From assembly GCF_030908625.1 (NCBI RefSeq), contig NZ_CP133133.1, positions 1,550,001 through 1,614,000 of the forward strand: a DNA stretch of 64,000 nt, read 5' to 3'. Below the pieces are notes generated by a model that saw only the letters and a list, made by a program, of their open reading frames with translations, ran no database searches and was not told the origin of the DNA. The position numbers and the translations under genes are program-made. Origin of the DNA: Paludicola sp. MB14-C6 (GTDB lineage: Bacteria > Bacillota > Clostridia > Oscillospirales > Ruminococcaceae). Below, one piece after another: positions 26,695 through 34,870 of this stretch; position 1 is the first letter of the stretch; the number at the start of each line of letters is the position of its first letter.

Positions 26695-27126
26695 ATGCCA
26701 TTATTAACACAAGAACAAATTAAAGAGATTATTCCGCATCGTGATCCATTTTTACTGATTGATGAAATTGAAGAAATGGAAATTGGTGTTCGTGCAATTG
26801 GAAAGAAAATGCTTACTGTGGACGATTACTGGTTTCAAGGACATTTCCCACAAGAGCCTGTTTTACCGGGTGTTCTTACAATGGAAATGCTTGCGCAAAC
26901 TGCAGCGGTTTGCTTGATGTCACTTCCAGAATATAAGGGTAAAATCGGGTATTTCGCAGGAATTGACAAAGCAAAGTTTCGCAATAAAGCTGTTCCTGGT
27001 GATGTTCTTATGCTTGAAATTGAAGTGCTTAAAGTTCGTGGCCCAATTTGTATTGTCAGCGGTAAGGCAACCGCAAACGGAAAAACTGTGGCTTCAGCTG
27101 AATTAAAGTTTGCAATCGGAGCATAA
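26695..27126 (+). CDS. fabZ: 3-hydroxyacyl-ACP dehydratase
   Basis: FabZ dehydrates beta-hydroxyacyl-ACP to enoyl-ACP. The 143-residue hot-dog protein has IPHRDPFLLIDE, the catalytic His in WFQGHFPQEPVLPGVL and the Glu in MEMLAQ, then FAGIDKAKFR. AGGAGG precedes the ATG. It lies between accB and accC; accC follows after 39 bases. Confidence 0.96.
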   Translation: MPLLTQEQIKEIIPHRDPFLLIDEIEEMEIGVRAIGKKMLTVDDYWFQGHFPQEPVLPGVLTMEMLAQTAAVCLMSLPEYKGKIGYFAGIDKAKFRNKAVPGDVLMLEIEVLKVRGPICIVSGKATANGKTVASAELKFAIGA

Positions 27127-27165
27127 TTGCAAACACTTATTTTCCGACTTAAGGAGGAAATACAT

Positions 27166-28518
27166 TTGTTCGATAAAATTTTAATTGCAAATAGAGGAGA
27201 AATCGCAGTCCGTATTATCCGAGCTTGTAGAGAGCTTGGTGTTCGTACCGTTGCGGTTTTTTCAGAAGCAGACCGTGGTGCATTACACGCACAAATTGCA
27301 GATGAAGCAATTTGTATCGGTCCTGCAGCTACAAAAGACAGTTATTTAAACGTAAAAGCTATTTTAGCCGCTTGCGAGCTCACTGGAGCACAAGCGGTTC
27401 ATCCAGGTTTTGGGTTTTTGTCTGAAAATGCTGCATTTGCTCGTAACTGTGAGCGTTGTGGTGTAACTTTTATTGGTCCACTTGCAGAGTCAATTGACTT
27501 AATGGGCGATAAAGCACAAGCTAAAAAAACCATGAAGGATGCAGGAGTTCCGGTTGTTCCGGGTTCCGAAGGCGTTGTGAAATCCATTGAAGAAGGAAAA
27601 CAAATCGCTGCTGATATTGGGTACCCAATCATGGTAAAAGCCTCTGCCGGTGGCGGAGGACGTGGAATTCGCTTAGTGAATAGCGAAAATGAATTGGAAG
27701 CCGCAATGACTGCCGCACAACAAGAAGCATTAAATTTCTTTGGTAACGATGAAGTATACATAGAGAAATTCATTGTAAACCCACGACATGTAGAAATTCA
27801 AATTTTAGCAGATACACATGGTAATGTTGTGCATTTAGGTGAACGTGATTGCTCTATGCAACGAAGAAATCAAAAGGTTTTAGAAGAATCTCCTTGTCCT
27901 GTTATGACAGAAGAGCTGCGTGCGAAAATGGGTGACGCTGCGATAAAAGCCGCAAAGGCTTGTAATTACCGAAATGCGGGAACAATAGAATTTTTACTTT
28001 CCGGAAATGATTTTTACTTTATGGAGATGAATACAAGAATTCAAGTAGAGCATCCTGTAACAGAACTTGTAACAGGAATTGACCTTGTAAAGCATCAAAT
28101 TTTGATTGCTGCGGGAGAGAAAATGAACCTTTGTCAAGAAGATATCAAGCTTTCCGGTCATGCAATTGAATGCCGTATTAACGCTGAAAATCCATACTTT
28201 AACTTTAGACCGTCTCCGGGTAAAATAACAGCACTGCATATGCCTGGTGGGCCTGGAGTCCGTATTGATAGCGCAGTATACCAAGGCTATGTAATATCAC
28301 CTCATTATGACAGCATGATAGCAAAACTGATTGTTTATGCGCCAACTCGAACTGAGGCGATTAAAAAGATGAAATGGGCTTTAGCAGAATTTTTAGTCGA
28401 AGGTGTTGACACGAATATAGATTTTCAGCTAAACTTACTTAGAGATGAGAATTTTGAAAATGCAACTTATGATATTGGATATTTGTCTAGAACCCAAATT
28501 ATGAAGCAACCCAAATAA
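27166..28518 (+). CDS. accC: Biotin carboxylase subunit of acetyl-CoA carboxylase
   Basis: AccC carboxylates the biotin of AccB with bicarbonate and ATP. The start is TTG (LFDKILIANRGEIAVR), eight bases after AGGAGG; the upstream in-frame codons overlap that site and are not coding. The 450-residue ATP-grasp protein has GGGGRGIR, EKFIVNPRHVEIQ, HLGERDCSMQRR and MNTRIQVEHPVTE. It is of normal length and followed 61 bases later by accD. Confidence 0.97.
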   Translation: MFDKILIANRGEIAVRIIRACRELGVRTVAVFSEADRGALHAQIADEAICIGPAATKDSYLNVKAILAACELTGAQAVHPGFGFLSENAAFARNCERCGVTFIGPLAESIDLMGDKAQAKKTMKDAGVPVVPGSEGVVKSIEEGKQIAADIGYPIMVKASAGGGGRGIRLVNSENELEAAMTAAQQEALNFFGNDEVYIEKFIVNPRHVEIQILADTHGNVVHLGERDCSMQRRNQKVLEESPCPVMTEELRAKMGDAAIKAAKACNYRNAGTIEFLLSGNDFYFMEMNTRIQVEHPVTELVTGIDLVKHQILIAAGEKMNLCQEDIKLSGHAIECRINAENPYFNFRPSPGKITALHMPGGPGVRIDSAVYQGYVISPHYDSMIAKLIVYAPTRTEAIKKMKWALAEFLVEGVDTNIDFQLNLLRDENFENATYDIGYLSRTQIMKQPK

Positions 28519-28579
28519 GATAAATTTTTAAGATTAACACATAAAGCAATATTCGTATCAGCAAAAAGGAGGCGTAGGT

Positions 28580-29446
28580 TTGCTCGAAGATTTATTTAAA
28601 ATTGTAAAAACACGTGCAGGTGATGATAACAAATCTGATAAGAAAGCAAAATTCACGATACCGGATGATCTTTTGTTTAAATGCCCTCGTTGTAACAGCG
28701 TTGCATTTATGGACGATTTTATTGGCAAATCCAAAGTGTGCGCAGAATGTTCCTATCATGCAAGATTAACTGCTGTTGAACGATTGAATATTACAATCGA
28801 TAAAGGTTCTTTTCAAGAATTTGATGCAACTATGACGAGTAAAAATCCAATTGAATTTGAAGGATATCCAGAAAAAATACTTTCTATGCAAAACAGTACA
28901 GGACTAAAAGATGCTGTTGTTACGGGTGAATGTACCATTCGTAATAAACATTGCGTCATTGCAGTAATGGATTCTAACTTTATGATGGCATCTATGGGTT
29001 CTGTTGTTGGCGAAAAAATTGCAAGAGCATTTGAACGTGCAACTGAGAAGAAACTTCCTGTTGTTATTTTTTGCGCTTCCGGTGGAGCTAGAATGCAAGA
29101 AGGAATTGTTTCTTTAATGCAAATGGCTAAGACCTCTGCGGCTGTCGCACGTCATAGTGATAATGGTTTGTTATATATTACTGTTTTAACCGATCCTACA
29201 ACAGGTGGTGTTACTGCGTCGTTTGCCTCTTTAGGTGATATTATTATTGCCGAGCCAAAGGTGTTAATTGGATTTGCAGGAAGACGTGTAATTGAGGGTA
29301 CAATCAAACAAAGGTTGCCTGATGATTTTCAATCTGCTGAATTTTTATTAGAGCATGGCTTTGTTGATATGATTGTGGATCGCAAAGATATGCGACGTAC
29401 TCTATCTCGCTTAATTCGTTTGCATACAAAGGAGGGGGCAAGATGA
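28580..29446 (+). CDS. accD: Carboxyltransferase beta subunit of acetyl-CoA carboxylase
   Basis: With AccA it moves carboxylate from biotin to acetyl-CoA. The 288-residue product has the N-terminal zinc ribbon CPRCNS...CAECSYH (~residues 32-54), then ASGGARMQEG and DPTTGGVTAS. The start is TTG behind AAGGAGG. The stop overlaps the accA start (ATGA), so the two subunits are translationally coupled, as expected for a heterotetramer. Confidence 0.97.
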   Translation: MLEDLFKIVKTRAGDDNKSDKKAKFTIPDDLLFKCPRCNSVAFMDDFIGKSKVCAECSYHARLTAVERLNITIDKGSFQEFDATMTSKNPIEFEGYPEKILSMQNSTGLKDAVVTGECTIRNKHCVIAVMDSNFMMASMGSVVGEKIARAFERATEKKLPVVIFCASGGARMQEGIVSLMQMAKTSAAVARHSDNGLLYITVLTDPTTGGVTASFASLGDIIIAEPKVLIGFAGRRVIEGTIKQRLPDDFQSAEFLLEHGFVDMIVDRKDMRRTLSRLIRLHTKEGAR

Positions 29447-30246
29447 GTCAATTATTAGCCTCTGAAAGAATAGAAATTATCAGAAATAAAGAGCGTCCAA
29501 CGATAAATGATTTTATTCCATTGCTTTTTGATGAATTCTGCGAAATGCATGGGGATCGTTTGTTTGGCGACGATGCTGCAATTATTGGCGGTGTTGCAAA
29601 CTTTAGAGGAATGCCGATTACCGTAATTGCACAAGTAAAAGGTCGTAACATAGATGAAAATAAAAAAGCTAATTTTGCGATGCCTCATCCGGAAGGATAT
29701 CGTAAAGCATTGCGTTTAGCAAAACAAGCAGAAAAATTTCACCGTCCTGTTGTTTGTTTTATCGATACTCCAGGCGCATTTTGCGGAATTGCCGCTGAAG
29801 AAAGAGGACAAGGGGAAGCAATAGCTCGAAATCTTTTGGAACTAAGTCGTTTAAAGACACCTATCGTTTCCATTGTAATGGGTGAAGGTGGTAGTGGTGG
29901 CGCGTTGGCATTAGGCGTTTGTGATGAGCTTGCTATGCTTGAAAATGCGGTATATTCCGTTATTTCTCCAAGGGGATTTGCAAGCATACTATGGAAAGAT
30001 GCTTCCAGAGAAAAAGAAGCTGCAAATCGCTGTAAGATAACTGCCGAAGATTTAATGGAATTAGGCATATGTGATTTCATTATTTCGGAACCCGTTGGAG
30101 GTGCACATAATAACCATCAGCAAACGGCTGAGAATATTTCTGATTATTTGTATCACACTTTAACAAATTTACAAAAAAAAGATATTGCATTATTGTTAGA
30201 GAATAGATATAATAAGTTTAGAAAAATTGGAGAGTTCGAAGAATAG
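29443..30246 (+). CDS. accA: Carboxyltransferase alpha subunit of acetyl-CoA carboxylase
   Basis: The 267-residue product is short for AccA (usually ~320) because the N-terminal extension is reduced, which is common in Firmicutes. It has DRLFGDDAAIIGG, the HPEGYRKALRL block, FIDTPGAFCGIAAEERGQ (core TPGAFCG, AEERGQ) and MGEGGSGGALAL. It overlaps accD by four bases with GGAGG before the ATG. The next 185 or so bases before acpP hold two hairpins (30318-30350 and 30361-30405) but no gene. Confidence 0.96.
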   Translation: MSQLLASERIEIIRNKERPTINDFIPLLFDEFCEMHGDRLFGDDAAIIGGVANFRGMPITVIAQVKGRNIDENKKANFAMPHPEGYRKALRLAKQAEKFHRPVVCFIDTPGAFCGIAAEERGQGEAIARNLLELSRLKTPIVSIVMGEGGSGGALALGVCDELAMLENAVYSVISPRGFASILWKDASREKEAANRCKITAEDLMELGICDFIISEPVGGAHNNHQQTAENISDYLYHTLTNLQKKDIALLLENRYNKFRKIGEFEE

Positions 30247-30455
30247 GCTTAATTACTGCAATTTTTCTAACTTTTCAATAAAAGAAATAAAGATATGCAT
30301 ATTTTTATTTCTTCAGAATAACCTATAGAACATAATGGTAGGTTATCCGATTGATTTCCACGCATAATATAGCGTTGCATAACCTAGCATTTATGCTATA
30401 TGCGTTGAGAAAATAAATTAACTATGAATATATGTATAAAGGAGGTAGTTTGACA

Positions 30456-30686
30456 ATGGTATTTGATAAAATTAAATCTATTTTAGTAGATCAACTAGAT
30501 GTTGATGAAGATGCTGTTACTATGGAAGCTTCTATTTCTGATGACCTAGGTGCTGATTCTCTTGATGTAGCTGATATTGTTATGTCTTTGGAAGAAGAAT
30601 TTGATCTTGAGGTTCCTGACGAGGTTTTAGCTAACGTTAAAACTGTTGGTGATATCGTTAAGTATATCGAAGAAAACGTTGAATAA
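30456..30686 (+). CDS. acpP: Acyl carrier protein
   Basis: ACP carries growing acyl chains on a 4'-phosphopantetheine arm. The 76-residue acidic product starts [14 protein letters not shown] and has the attachment serine in [11 protein letters not shown], ending [15 protein letters not shown] is ten bases before this ATG; earlier in-frame codons (TTG at 30450) are possible but do not match the family. It is last in the fatty acid cluster and ends at a strong bidirectional terminator. Confidence 0.96.
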   Translation: MVFDKIKSILVDQLDVDEDAVTMEASISDDLGADSLDVADIVMSLEEEFDLEVPDEVLANVKTVGDIVKYIEENVE

Positions 30687-30701
30687 TTAACATTTTGATA
30701 A

Positions 30702-30733
30702 AAAGACCGTTTCGAAACTCGAAACGGTCTTTT
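30702..30733. terminator. Bidirectional terminator between acpP and mrp
   Basis: AAAGACCGTTTCGA pairs with TCGAAACGGTCTTT around AAC, with T runs on both strands. It separates the converging acpP and Mrp genes. Confidence 0.92.
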
Positions 30734-30738
30734 TTTAT

Positions 30739-31563
30739 TTACATTTGTTCTATTTTATTTGCAACAGGTTCTAACCATTCGCCTTCAAACAGTTCAACAA
30801 CACCTTTATCGACTACTTTTGCAAGTTCAGGGTTGATTGGTAGTTTTGCTAATACCTCTAAATTATATTGTGCGGCAATCTCTTCAATGTGGCTATCTCC
30901 GAATATTTTAATTTGCTTGTCACAATCCGGACATTGTACATAGCTCATATTTTCAATTAGTCCTATAATAGGAATGTTCATCATATTCGCCATTCGAACA
31001 GCTTTTCCTACAATGAAAGACACCAACTCTTGAGGAGAAGTGACAATGATGATACCATCAAGAGGAATGGATTGAAATACAGTCAGAGGAACATCACCTG
31101 TTCCCGGAGGCATATCGACAAACATATAGTCAACATCATTCCAAATAACATCAGACCAGAATTGTTTTACAGCTCCTGCAATAACAGGGCCACGCCATAC
31201 AACCGGATCTTGAGCATCTTCTAATAAAAAGTTTACTGACATTACGTCAATACCCATTTTAGTTTTAACAGGATAGATACCGAACTCACAAGCTTCTGCT
31301 CTTTGGTTTAATCCAAAAGCCTTTGGAATGGATGGGCCGGTAATATCTGCATCTAATATTGCGGCATGAAGGCCACGTCGTTGCATGGAAACCGCCATTA
31401 AGCTGGTTACAAGCGATTTTCCGACACCGCCCTTACCACTTACTATGCCAATTACTTTTTTAACTTTACTTAACTCATTTAATGGGGCAATTAAACTTTC
31501 GTGTTCGCTTTGTTTGCTGCTGCAATCTGCGCCGCAGCTGCCACAATCATGTGTACATCCCAT
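30739..31563 (-). CDS. Mrp/NBP35-family iron-sulfur carrier ATPase
   Basis: This family holds and transfers [4Fe-4S] clusters. The start chosen is MGCTHDCGSCGADC behind GAGGG; an ATG 14 codons upstream has no site. The 274-residue product has an N-terminal cysteine cluster C3-x3-C7-x2-C10-x3-C14, the deviant Walker A SGKGGVGKS, FVDMPPGTGDV and a C-terminal CPDC, the last being the bridging-cluster site of Mrp proteins. It converges on acpP. Which apoproteins it serves is unknown. Confidence 0.92.
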   Translation of the reverse strand: MGCTHDCGSCGADCSSKQSEHESLIAPLNELSKVKKVIGIVSGKGGVGKSLVTSLMAVSMQRRGLHAAILDADITGPSIPKAFGLNQRAEACEFGIYPVKTKMGIDVMSVNFLLEDAQDPVVWRGPVIAGAVKQFWSDVIWNDVDYMFVDMPPGTGDVPLTVFQSIPLDGIIIVTSPQELVSFIVGKAVRMANMMNIPIIGLIENMSYVQCPDCDKQIKIFGDSHIEEIAAQYNLEVLAKLPINPELAKVVDKGVVELFEGEWLEPVANKIEQM

Positions 31564-31751
31564 ATATTTTCCCTCGCTTTCATATACTATACCATTATAC
31601 TCCATTTTTATTGATTGTCAATTCTTATCATTGATTTATTCAATATAAGCATATTATTATAAAAAAGCTGAGAAACAAAATAAATAATCGGTTAGTTTTA
31701 CTCTAGCTTTTTCGGATAAAATTATGTAAAATAGGAGTGTAAATAAATTAA

Positions 31752-31846
31752 GCAGAGTAGAATTTTGTGCGTTAAGTGCTGTTTGAACGGGGAGTTGTCA
31801 AACAGACGAAAAGGTTACTTGCGGTACAAAGTTCGCATCCCGCTGC
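31752..31846 (+). promoter_or_regulatory. THF (tetrahydrofolate) riboswitch aptamer
   Basis: The conserved elements appear in order: GCAGAGTAG, GCGTTAAGTGC, GAACGGGGAGTTGTC, GACGAAAAGG, TTGCGGTACA and GCATCCCGCTGC. This matches the THF riboswitch, which turns folate transport or synthesis genes off when reduced folates are abundant. It is followed by the folT leader hairpin. The upstream part of the 365-base gap (31564-31751) is AT-rich with no gene. Confidence 0.93.
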
Positions 31847-31847
31847 T

Positions 31848-31926
31848 ACATAATAGGATAGCTATAATTATGAACAATTATGACCTCCTTTATGTGGCAT
31901 TTTGTGGCACATAAAGGAGGTTTTTT
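31848..31926 (+). terminator. folT expression platform: terminator that contains the ribosome binding site
   Basis: ACCTCCTTTATGTG (31883-31896) pairs perfectly with CACATAAAGGAGGT (31908-31921), followed by six T. The 3' arm includes AAGGAGG, the folT ribosome site, so the same stem could both end transcription and block translation. ACATAATAGGA (31848-31858) can instead pair with TCCTTTATGT (31886-31895), with one bulge, forming an antiterminator. Confidence 0.85.
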
Positions 31927-31928
31927 AT

Positions 31929-32537
31929 ATGCCAAATCAGAATCAATCAATCATTCCACTTATTTTCACTAAAGATTATTGGAAGCATGCAGTTAATCCA
32001 AATAAGAAATTGCTGTTATTAACGGTAACTGCTTTACTAATGGCGCTCAATATTGCAATTAGTTCGTTCTTTATTCCTGTAGGAGAAAACCTTAGAATTT
32101 ACTTTAGCTTCATTCCTACTTCGCTTGCTTGTATGATAGGCGGCCCAATTACAGCAATTTGTTATGGTTTTGGAGTAGATATCCTTGGAACAATGATCCA
32201 CCCCACAGGTGCATTTTTCCCAGGATATACGTTATCCTCTATACTTGGTGCATTGATATACTCCCTATTCTTCTTTCGCCAACGCATTACCGTTCTCAGA
32301 ATATTTCTCTGTAAGCTTTCAATTAACGTATTCGTTAACATTATGTTAGGCTCTTTATGGAGCTATATGCTATTTGGGAAAGCGTATTATTATTATCTTG
32401 TAAAAAGCACGATTAAAAATAGTATTATGCTTCCAATCGAGGTTATTATCATGGTTATTTTGTTTCAAGCTTTGTTGCCAAAGTTAAAACAAATGAATTT
32501 AATTGAAACAGCAAAAACGAAAATATCATTCTTTTAA
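31929..32537 (+). CDS. folT: Folate ECF transporter substrate-binding subunit
   Basis: S component that binds folate for import through a shared ECF ATPase module. The 202-residue product has six predicted helices and the typical LRIYFSFIPTSLACMIGGP and FGVDILGTMIHPTGAFFPGYT regions. The ATG at 31929 follows AAGGAGG by eight bases; an upstream in-frame ATG falls inside the hairpin. The THF riboswitch upstream independently supports folate as ligand. No ECF A/A'/T genes are adjacent. A strong terminator follows. Confidence 0.92.
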   Translation: MPNQNQSIIPLIFTKDYWKHAVNPNKKLLLLTVTALLMALNIAISSFFIPVGENLRIYFSFIPTSLACMIGGPITAICYGFGVDILGTMIHPTGAFFPGYTLSSILGALIYSLFFFRQRITVLRIFLCKLSINVFVNIMLGSLWSYMLFGKAYYYYLVKSTIKNSIMLPIEVIIMVILFQALLPKLKQMNLIETAKTKISFF

Positions 32538-32542
32538 AAAGT

Positions 32543-32580
32543 CAACGTCCTCCTTTTTAATGTAAGGAGGACGTTGTTTT
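32543..32580 (+). terminator. folT terminator
   Basis: CAACGTCCTCCTT pairs exactly with AAGGAGGACGTTG, followed by TTTT, six bases after the folT stop. Confidence 0.93.
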
Positions 32581-32589
32581 ACTGTTGCC

Positions 32590-33297
32590 TTTAGGCTTAA
32601 TAAAACCCCTGGTTCTACCAGGGGTAGGTAAAAAAGCCTTGGCAAAAATAAAACCTCCATGTTAAAATAGTGACGGTTTGGCGACCGTATCACAAAGATA
32701 ACAAGGAGGAATTAAGCAATGAAAAATGAAGTAAAACAGACAGCACATTCAAGTTATAGGTGCGAATACCATATAGTGTTTGCACCAAAATATAGAAGAA
32801 AAATAATTTATAAAGATTTGCGAAGAGATGTAGGTGAAATATTTCGAAAATTATGCACAGAAATGAAAGTGGAAATAATAGAAGCGGAGGCATGTGTAGA
32901 TCACATACACATGTTAGTAAGTATTCCACCGTATATGAGTATATCACAGTTTGTAGGAACACTCAAGAGTAAGAGTGCACTGATGATATTCGATAGGCAT
33001 GCAAATTTAAAATATAAATATGGATCACGAAATTTTTGGTGTAGAGGTTATTTTGTAGATACAGTAGGAAAAAATGAAAAGAAAATAGCAGAGTACATTC
33101 GAAACCAATTAGAAGAAGATTATGCAAAAGACCAAATTTCATTTAAAGAATATACGGACCCGTTTACGGGTAATCAAGTGAAATAGGGCAAAAAACAAAC
33201 AGCCACTTATAGTGGCTGCCTGTAATTGTGATGCGATGACAAACTTTCAGCACCCCTTTGAGGGGTCAGCACGAGTTGACCCTTCTAGGGTCTGAGC
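32590..33297 (+). mobile_element. IS200-type insertion sequence (IS200/IS605 family, tnpA only)
   Basis: About 0.7 kb, the normal IS200 size. It has one Y1 transposase gene, no tnpB and no inverted terminal repeats. The left end carries a hairpin CCCCTGGT/ACCAGGGG (32606-32624) enclosed by AGGCTT/AAGCCT. The right end (about 33250-33297) carries three mutually exclusive hairpins: CCCCT/AGGGG, GGGTCA/TGACCC and GACCCT/AGGGTC. Exact ends cannot be fixed without an empty site. Confidence 0.8.
32719..33186 (+). CDS. tnpA: IS200-type transposase TnpA (Y1 HUH)
   Basis: Single-strand DNA transposase. The 155-residue product has the HUH metal site HIHM (H62, H64), the catalytic tyrosine candidate Y126 in AEYIRNQ, and the FAPKYRR motif near the N-terminus, all at normal spacing and length, so it looks intact. 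AGGAGG precedes the ATG. It shows no truncation and may be active. Confidence 0.95.
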   Translation: MKNEVKQTAHSSYRCEYHIVFAPKYRRKIIYKDLRRDVGEIFRKLCTEMKVEIIEAEACVDHIHMLVSIPPYMSISQFVGTLKSKSALMIFDRHANLKYKYGSRNFWCRGYFVDTVGKNEKKIAEYIRNQLEEDYAKDQISFKEYTDPFTGNQVK

Positions 33298-33321
33298 AAA
33301 CCACTAGTTCACTAGTGGTTT
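33298..33321. repeat. Left copy of 24-bp palindromic direct repeat flanking the IS1182-type element
   Basis: AAACCACTAGT, TC, ACTAGTGGTTT. It is identical in sequence and orientation (central TC) to the copy at 34847-34870 and directly precedes the left inverted repeat of the element, so it looks like a long target duplication. Confidence 0.85.
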
Positions 33322-34846
33322 CAGCTTGTAGAAAAAGTCTCCTAAATTCGATGATTTAGGGGACTTTTGACGCGAAAAATGGTATAATTAAATAGGGTGA
33401 TTAAATGTTAGTTAAAGCTAAAAAAGACCGAACACAAGTAGAGTTTTTGTGCTTAGAAGAATTTATTCCAGCAGAACATTTGCTTAGAAAAATAGATAGT
33501 GCAGTGGATTTCTGTCATATATATGATTTCGTAGAGGATTTGTATTGTAAAGATAATGGAAGACCAAGCATAGACCCAGTAGTACTAATCAAAATGGTCT
33601 TAATACAACATTTGTATGGAATAAGTTCGTTGCGCAAATTGGTAGAAGAAGTACAAATGAACTGTGCATATCGTTGGTTTTTAGGATATTTAATGACAGA
33701 ACAAATACCTCACTTTACAACAATAAGTTATGCCTTTAAACATAGATTTAACGAGAATACTATTGCATGCATTTTCAACTGGATATTGAATGAAATCAAT
33801 GATATGGGATATCTTGACCCAGAGGTGGTATTTGTAGATGGAACCCATATAAAAGCAAATGCAAATATAAAAAAGGTTGTAAAGAAATCAATCCCCGTAG
33901 CAGCAAAACATTATGAGAAACAACTAATGGACGAAATCAATAAAGATAGAGAAGAACATAAAAAAAAGCCATTTGACGATACAAAGCCACCTAAAATAGA
34001 AGAAAAAATCATCAATGAATCAACCACTGACCCTGAAAGCGGTGTATTTCATAAAGGAGAGCATAAGAAATGCCTTGCTTATGAAGCACATACAGCTTGT
34101 GACAAAAAAGGCTACATTGTAGATGTTCATGTAACAGCAGGCAATGTACATGACAGCGTAGCATTCGATGATTTGTATGATAAATTAAAAGAAAACCACC
34201 CCGAAATCCAAACAATAGTGGCAGATAGTGCCTACAATACTCCCTATATTGCAAAAAGACTTATAGATGATGGAAAAGATTTATTAGTACCATATCGTAG
34301 ACCAATGACAAAACAAGGCTTTTTTAAGAAATATGATTTTTCATATGATGAATATTTTGACTGTGTAGTATGTCCAAACAATAAAGTTTTACACTATTCC
34401 ACCACGAATAGAGAAGGATACAAAGAATTTAAAAGCAATCCAAACGACTGTAAAATCTGTGGGTTTCGTTACAAATGCACTGAAAGTAAAGAATTCCAGA
34501 AACAATACACAGTTCATGTTTGGCATGAGTACTTAGAGCAAGTTTCAGATATTCGTTATGCAATAAAATACAAAGATCTTTATGCACAGCGAAAAGAAAC
34601 GATTGAGCGAGTTTTTGCTGATGCGAAAGAAAAATACGCAATGCGTTATACACCTTATCGAGGTCTTGCCCAAGTAACAAACTGGGTTAGGCTTAAATTT
34701 GCGTGCATGAACCTTAAAAAGCTGGCAATACATAAGTGGAGGGTGAACTCTCCTTTTTGTATCCTTTGCACTTTTTTCAAATTTTCAACCATATATTCAA
34801 AAGCCCGACTTTGGTTACGCCAAAATCGGGCTTTTTCTTCAGACTG
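33322..34846 (+). mobile_element. IS1182-type insertion sequence, 1.53 kb
   Basis: Imperfect inverted ends start CAG at both termini: left CAGCTTGTAGAAAAAGTC, right (reverse complement) CAGTCTGAAGAAAAAGCC. A hairpin AGTCTCCTAAAT/ATTTAGGGGACT at 33336-33365 stands before the transposase gene, as in many IS that guard against read-through. The element is bracketed by 24-bp palindromic direct repeats. One intact transposase gene fills it. Confidence 0.87.
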
Positions 34847-34847
34847 A
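33405..34847 (+). CDS. IS1182-family DDE transposase
   Basis: The 480-residue product has the N-terminal domain of this family (LRKIDSAVDF, LVKMVLIQ-like region KMVLIQHLYGISSLRKL) and a DDE catalytic triad: D in FVDGTHIKAN, D in VADSAYNT and E in ERVFADAKEKYAMRY. A cysteine cluster (CVVCPN ... CKICGFRYKC, ~residues 325-365) precedes the last acidic block. The frame runs through the right end of the element; its TGA stop takes its last base from the flanking repeat. It looks complete and possibly active. Confidence 0.93.
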   Translation: MLVKAKKDRTQVEFLCLEEFIPAEHLLRKIDSAVDFCHIYDFVEDLYCKDNGRPSIDPVVLIKMVLIQHLYGISSLRKLVEEVQMNCAYRWFLGYLMTEQIPHFTTISYAFKHRFNENTIACIFNWILNEINDMGYLDPEVVFVDGTHIKANANIKKVVKKSIPVAAKHYEKQLMDEINKDREEHKKKPFDDTKPPKIEEKIINESTTDPESGVFHKGEHKKCLAYEAHTACDKKGYIVDVHVTAGNVHDSVAFDDLYDKLKENHPEIQTIVADSAYNTPYIAKRLIDDGKDLLVPYRRPMTKQGFFKKYDFSYDEYFDCVVCPNNKVLHYSTTNREGYKEFKSNPNDCKICGFRYKCTESKEFQKQYTVHVWHEYLEQVSDIRYAIKYKDLYAQRKETIERVFADAKEKYAMRYTPYRGLAQVTNWVRLKFACMNLKKLAIHKWRVNSPFCILCTFFKFSTIYSKARLWLRQNRAFSSD

Positions 34848-34870
34848 AACCACTAGTTCACTAGTGGTTT
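34847..34870. repeat. Right copy of the 24-bp palindrome, overlapping the sigK 3' end
   Basis: It is identical to 33298-33321. On the minus strand this copy encodes the last sigK codons (Lys-Pro-Leu-Val-Asn, then TAG) and can form an 11-bp stem hairpin immediately at the stop. The insertion thus duplicated the palindrome without changing the sigK product. Confidence 0.85.

Noticed and set aside
33298-33321. Left palindrome as part of the IS200-type right end
   Set aside because: The same 24 bases occur on the other side of the IS1182-type element and encode the sigK terminus, so it is better explained as target sequence.
32719-34870. Composite transposon formed by the two insertion sequences
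   Set aside because: The elements belong to different families and no cargo gene lies between them.
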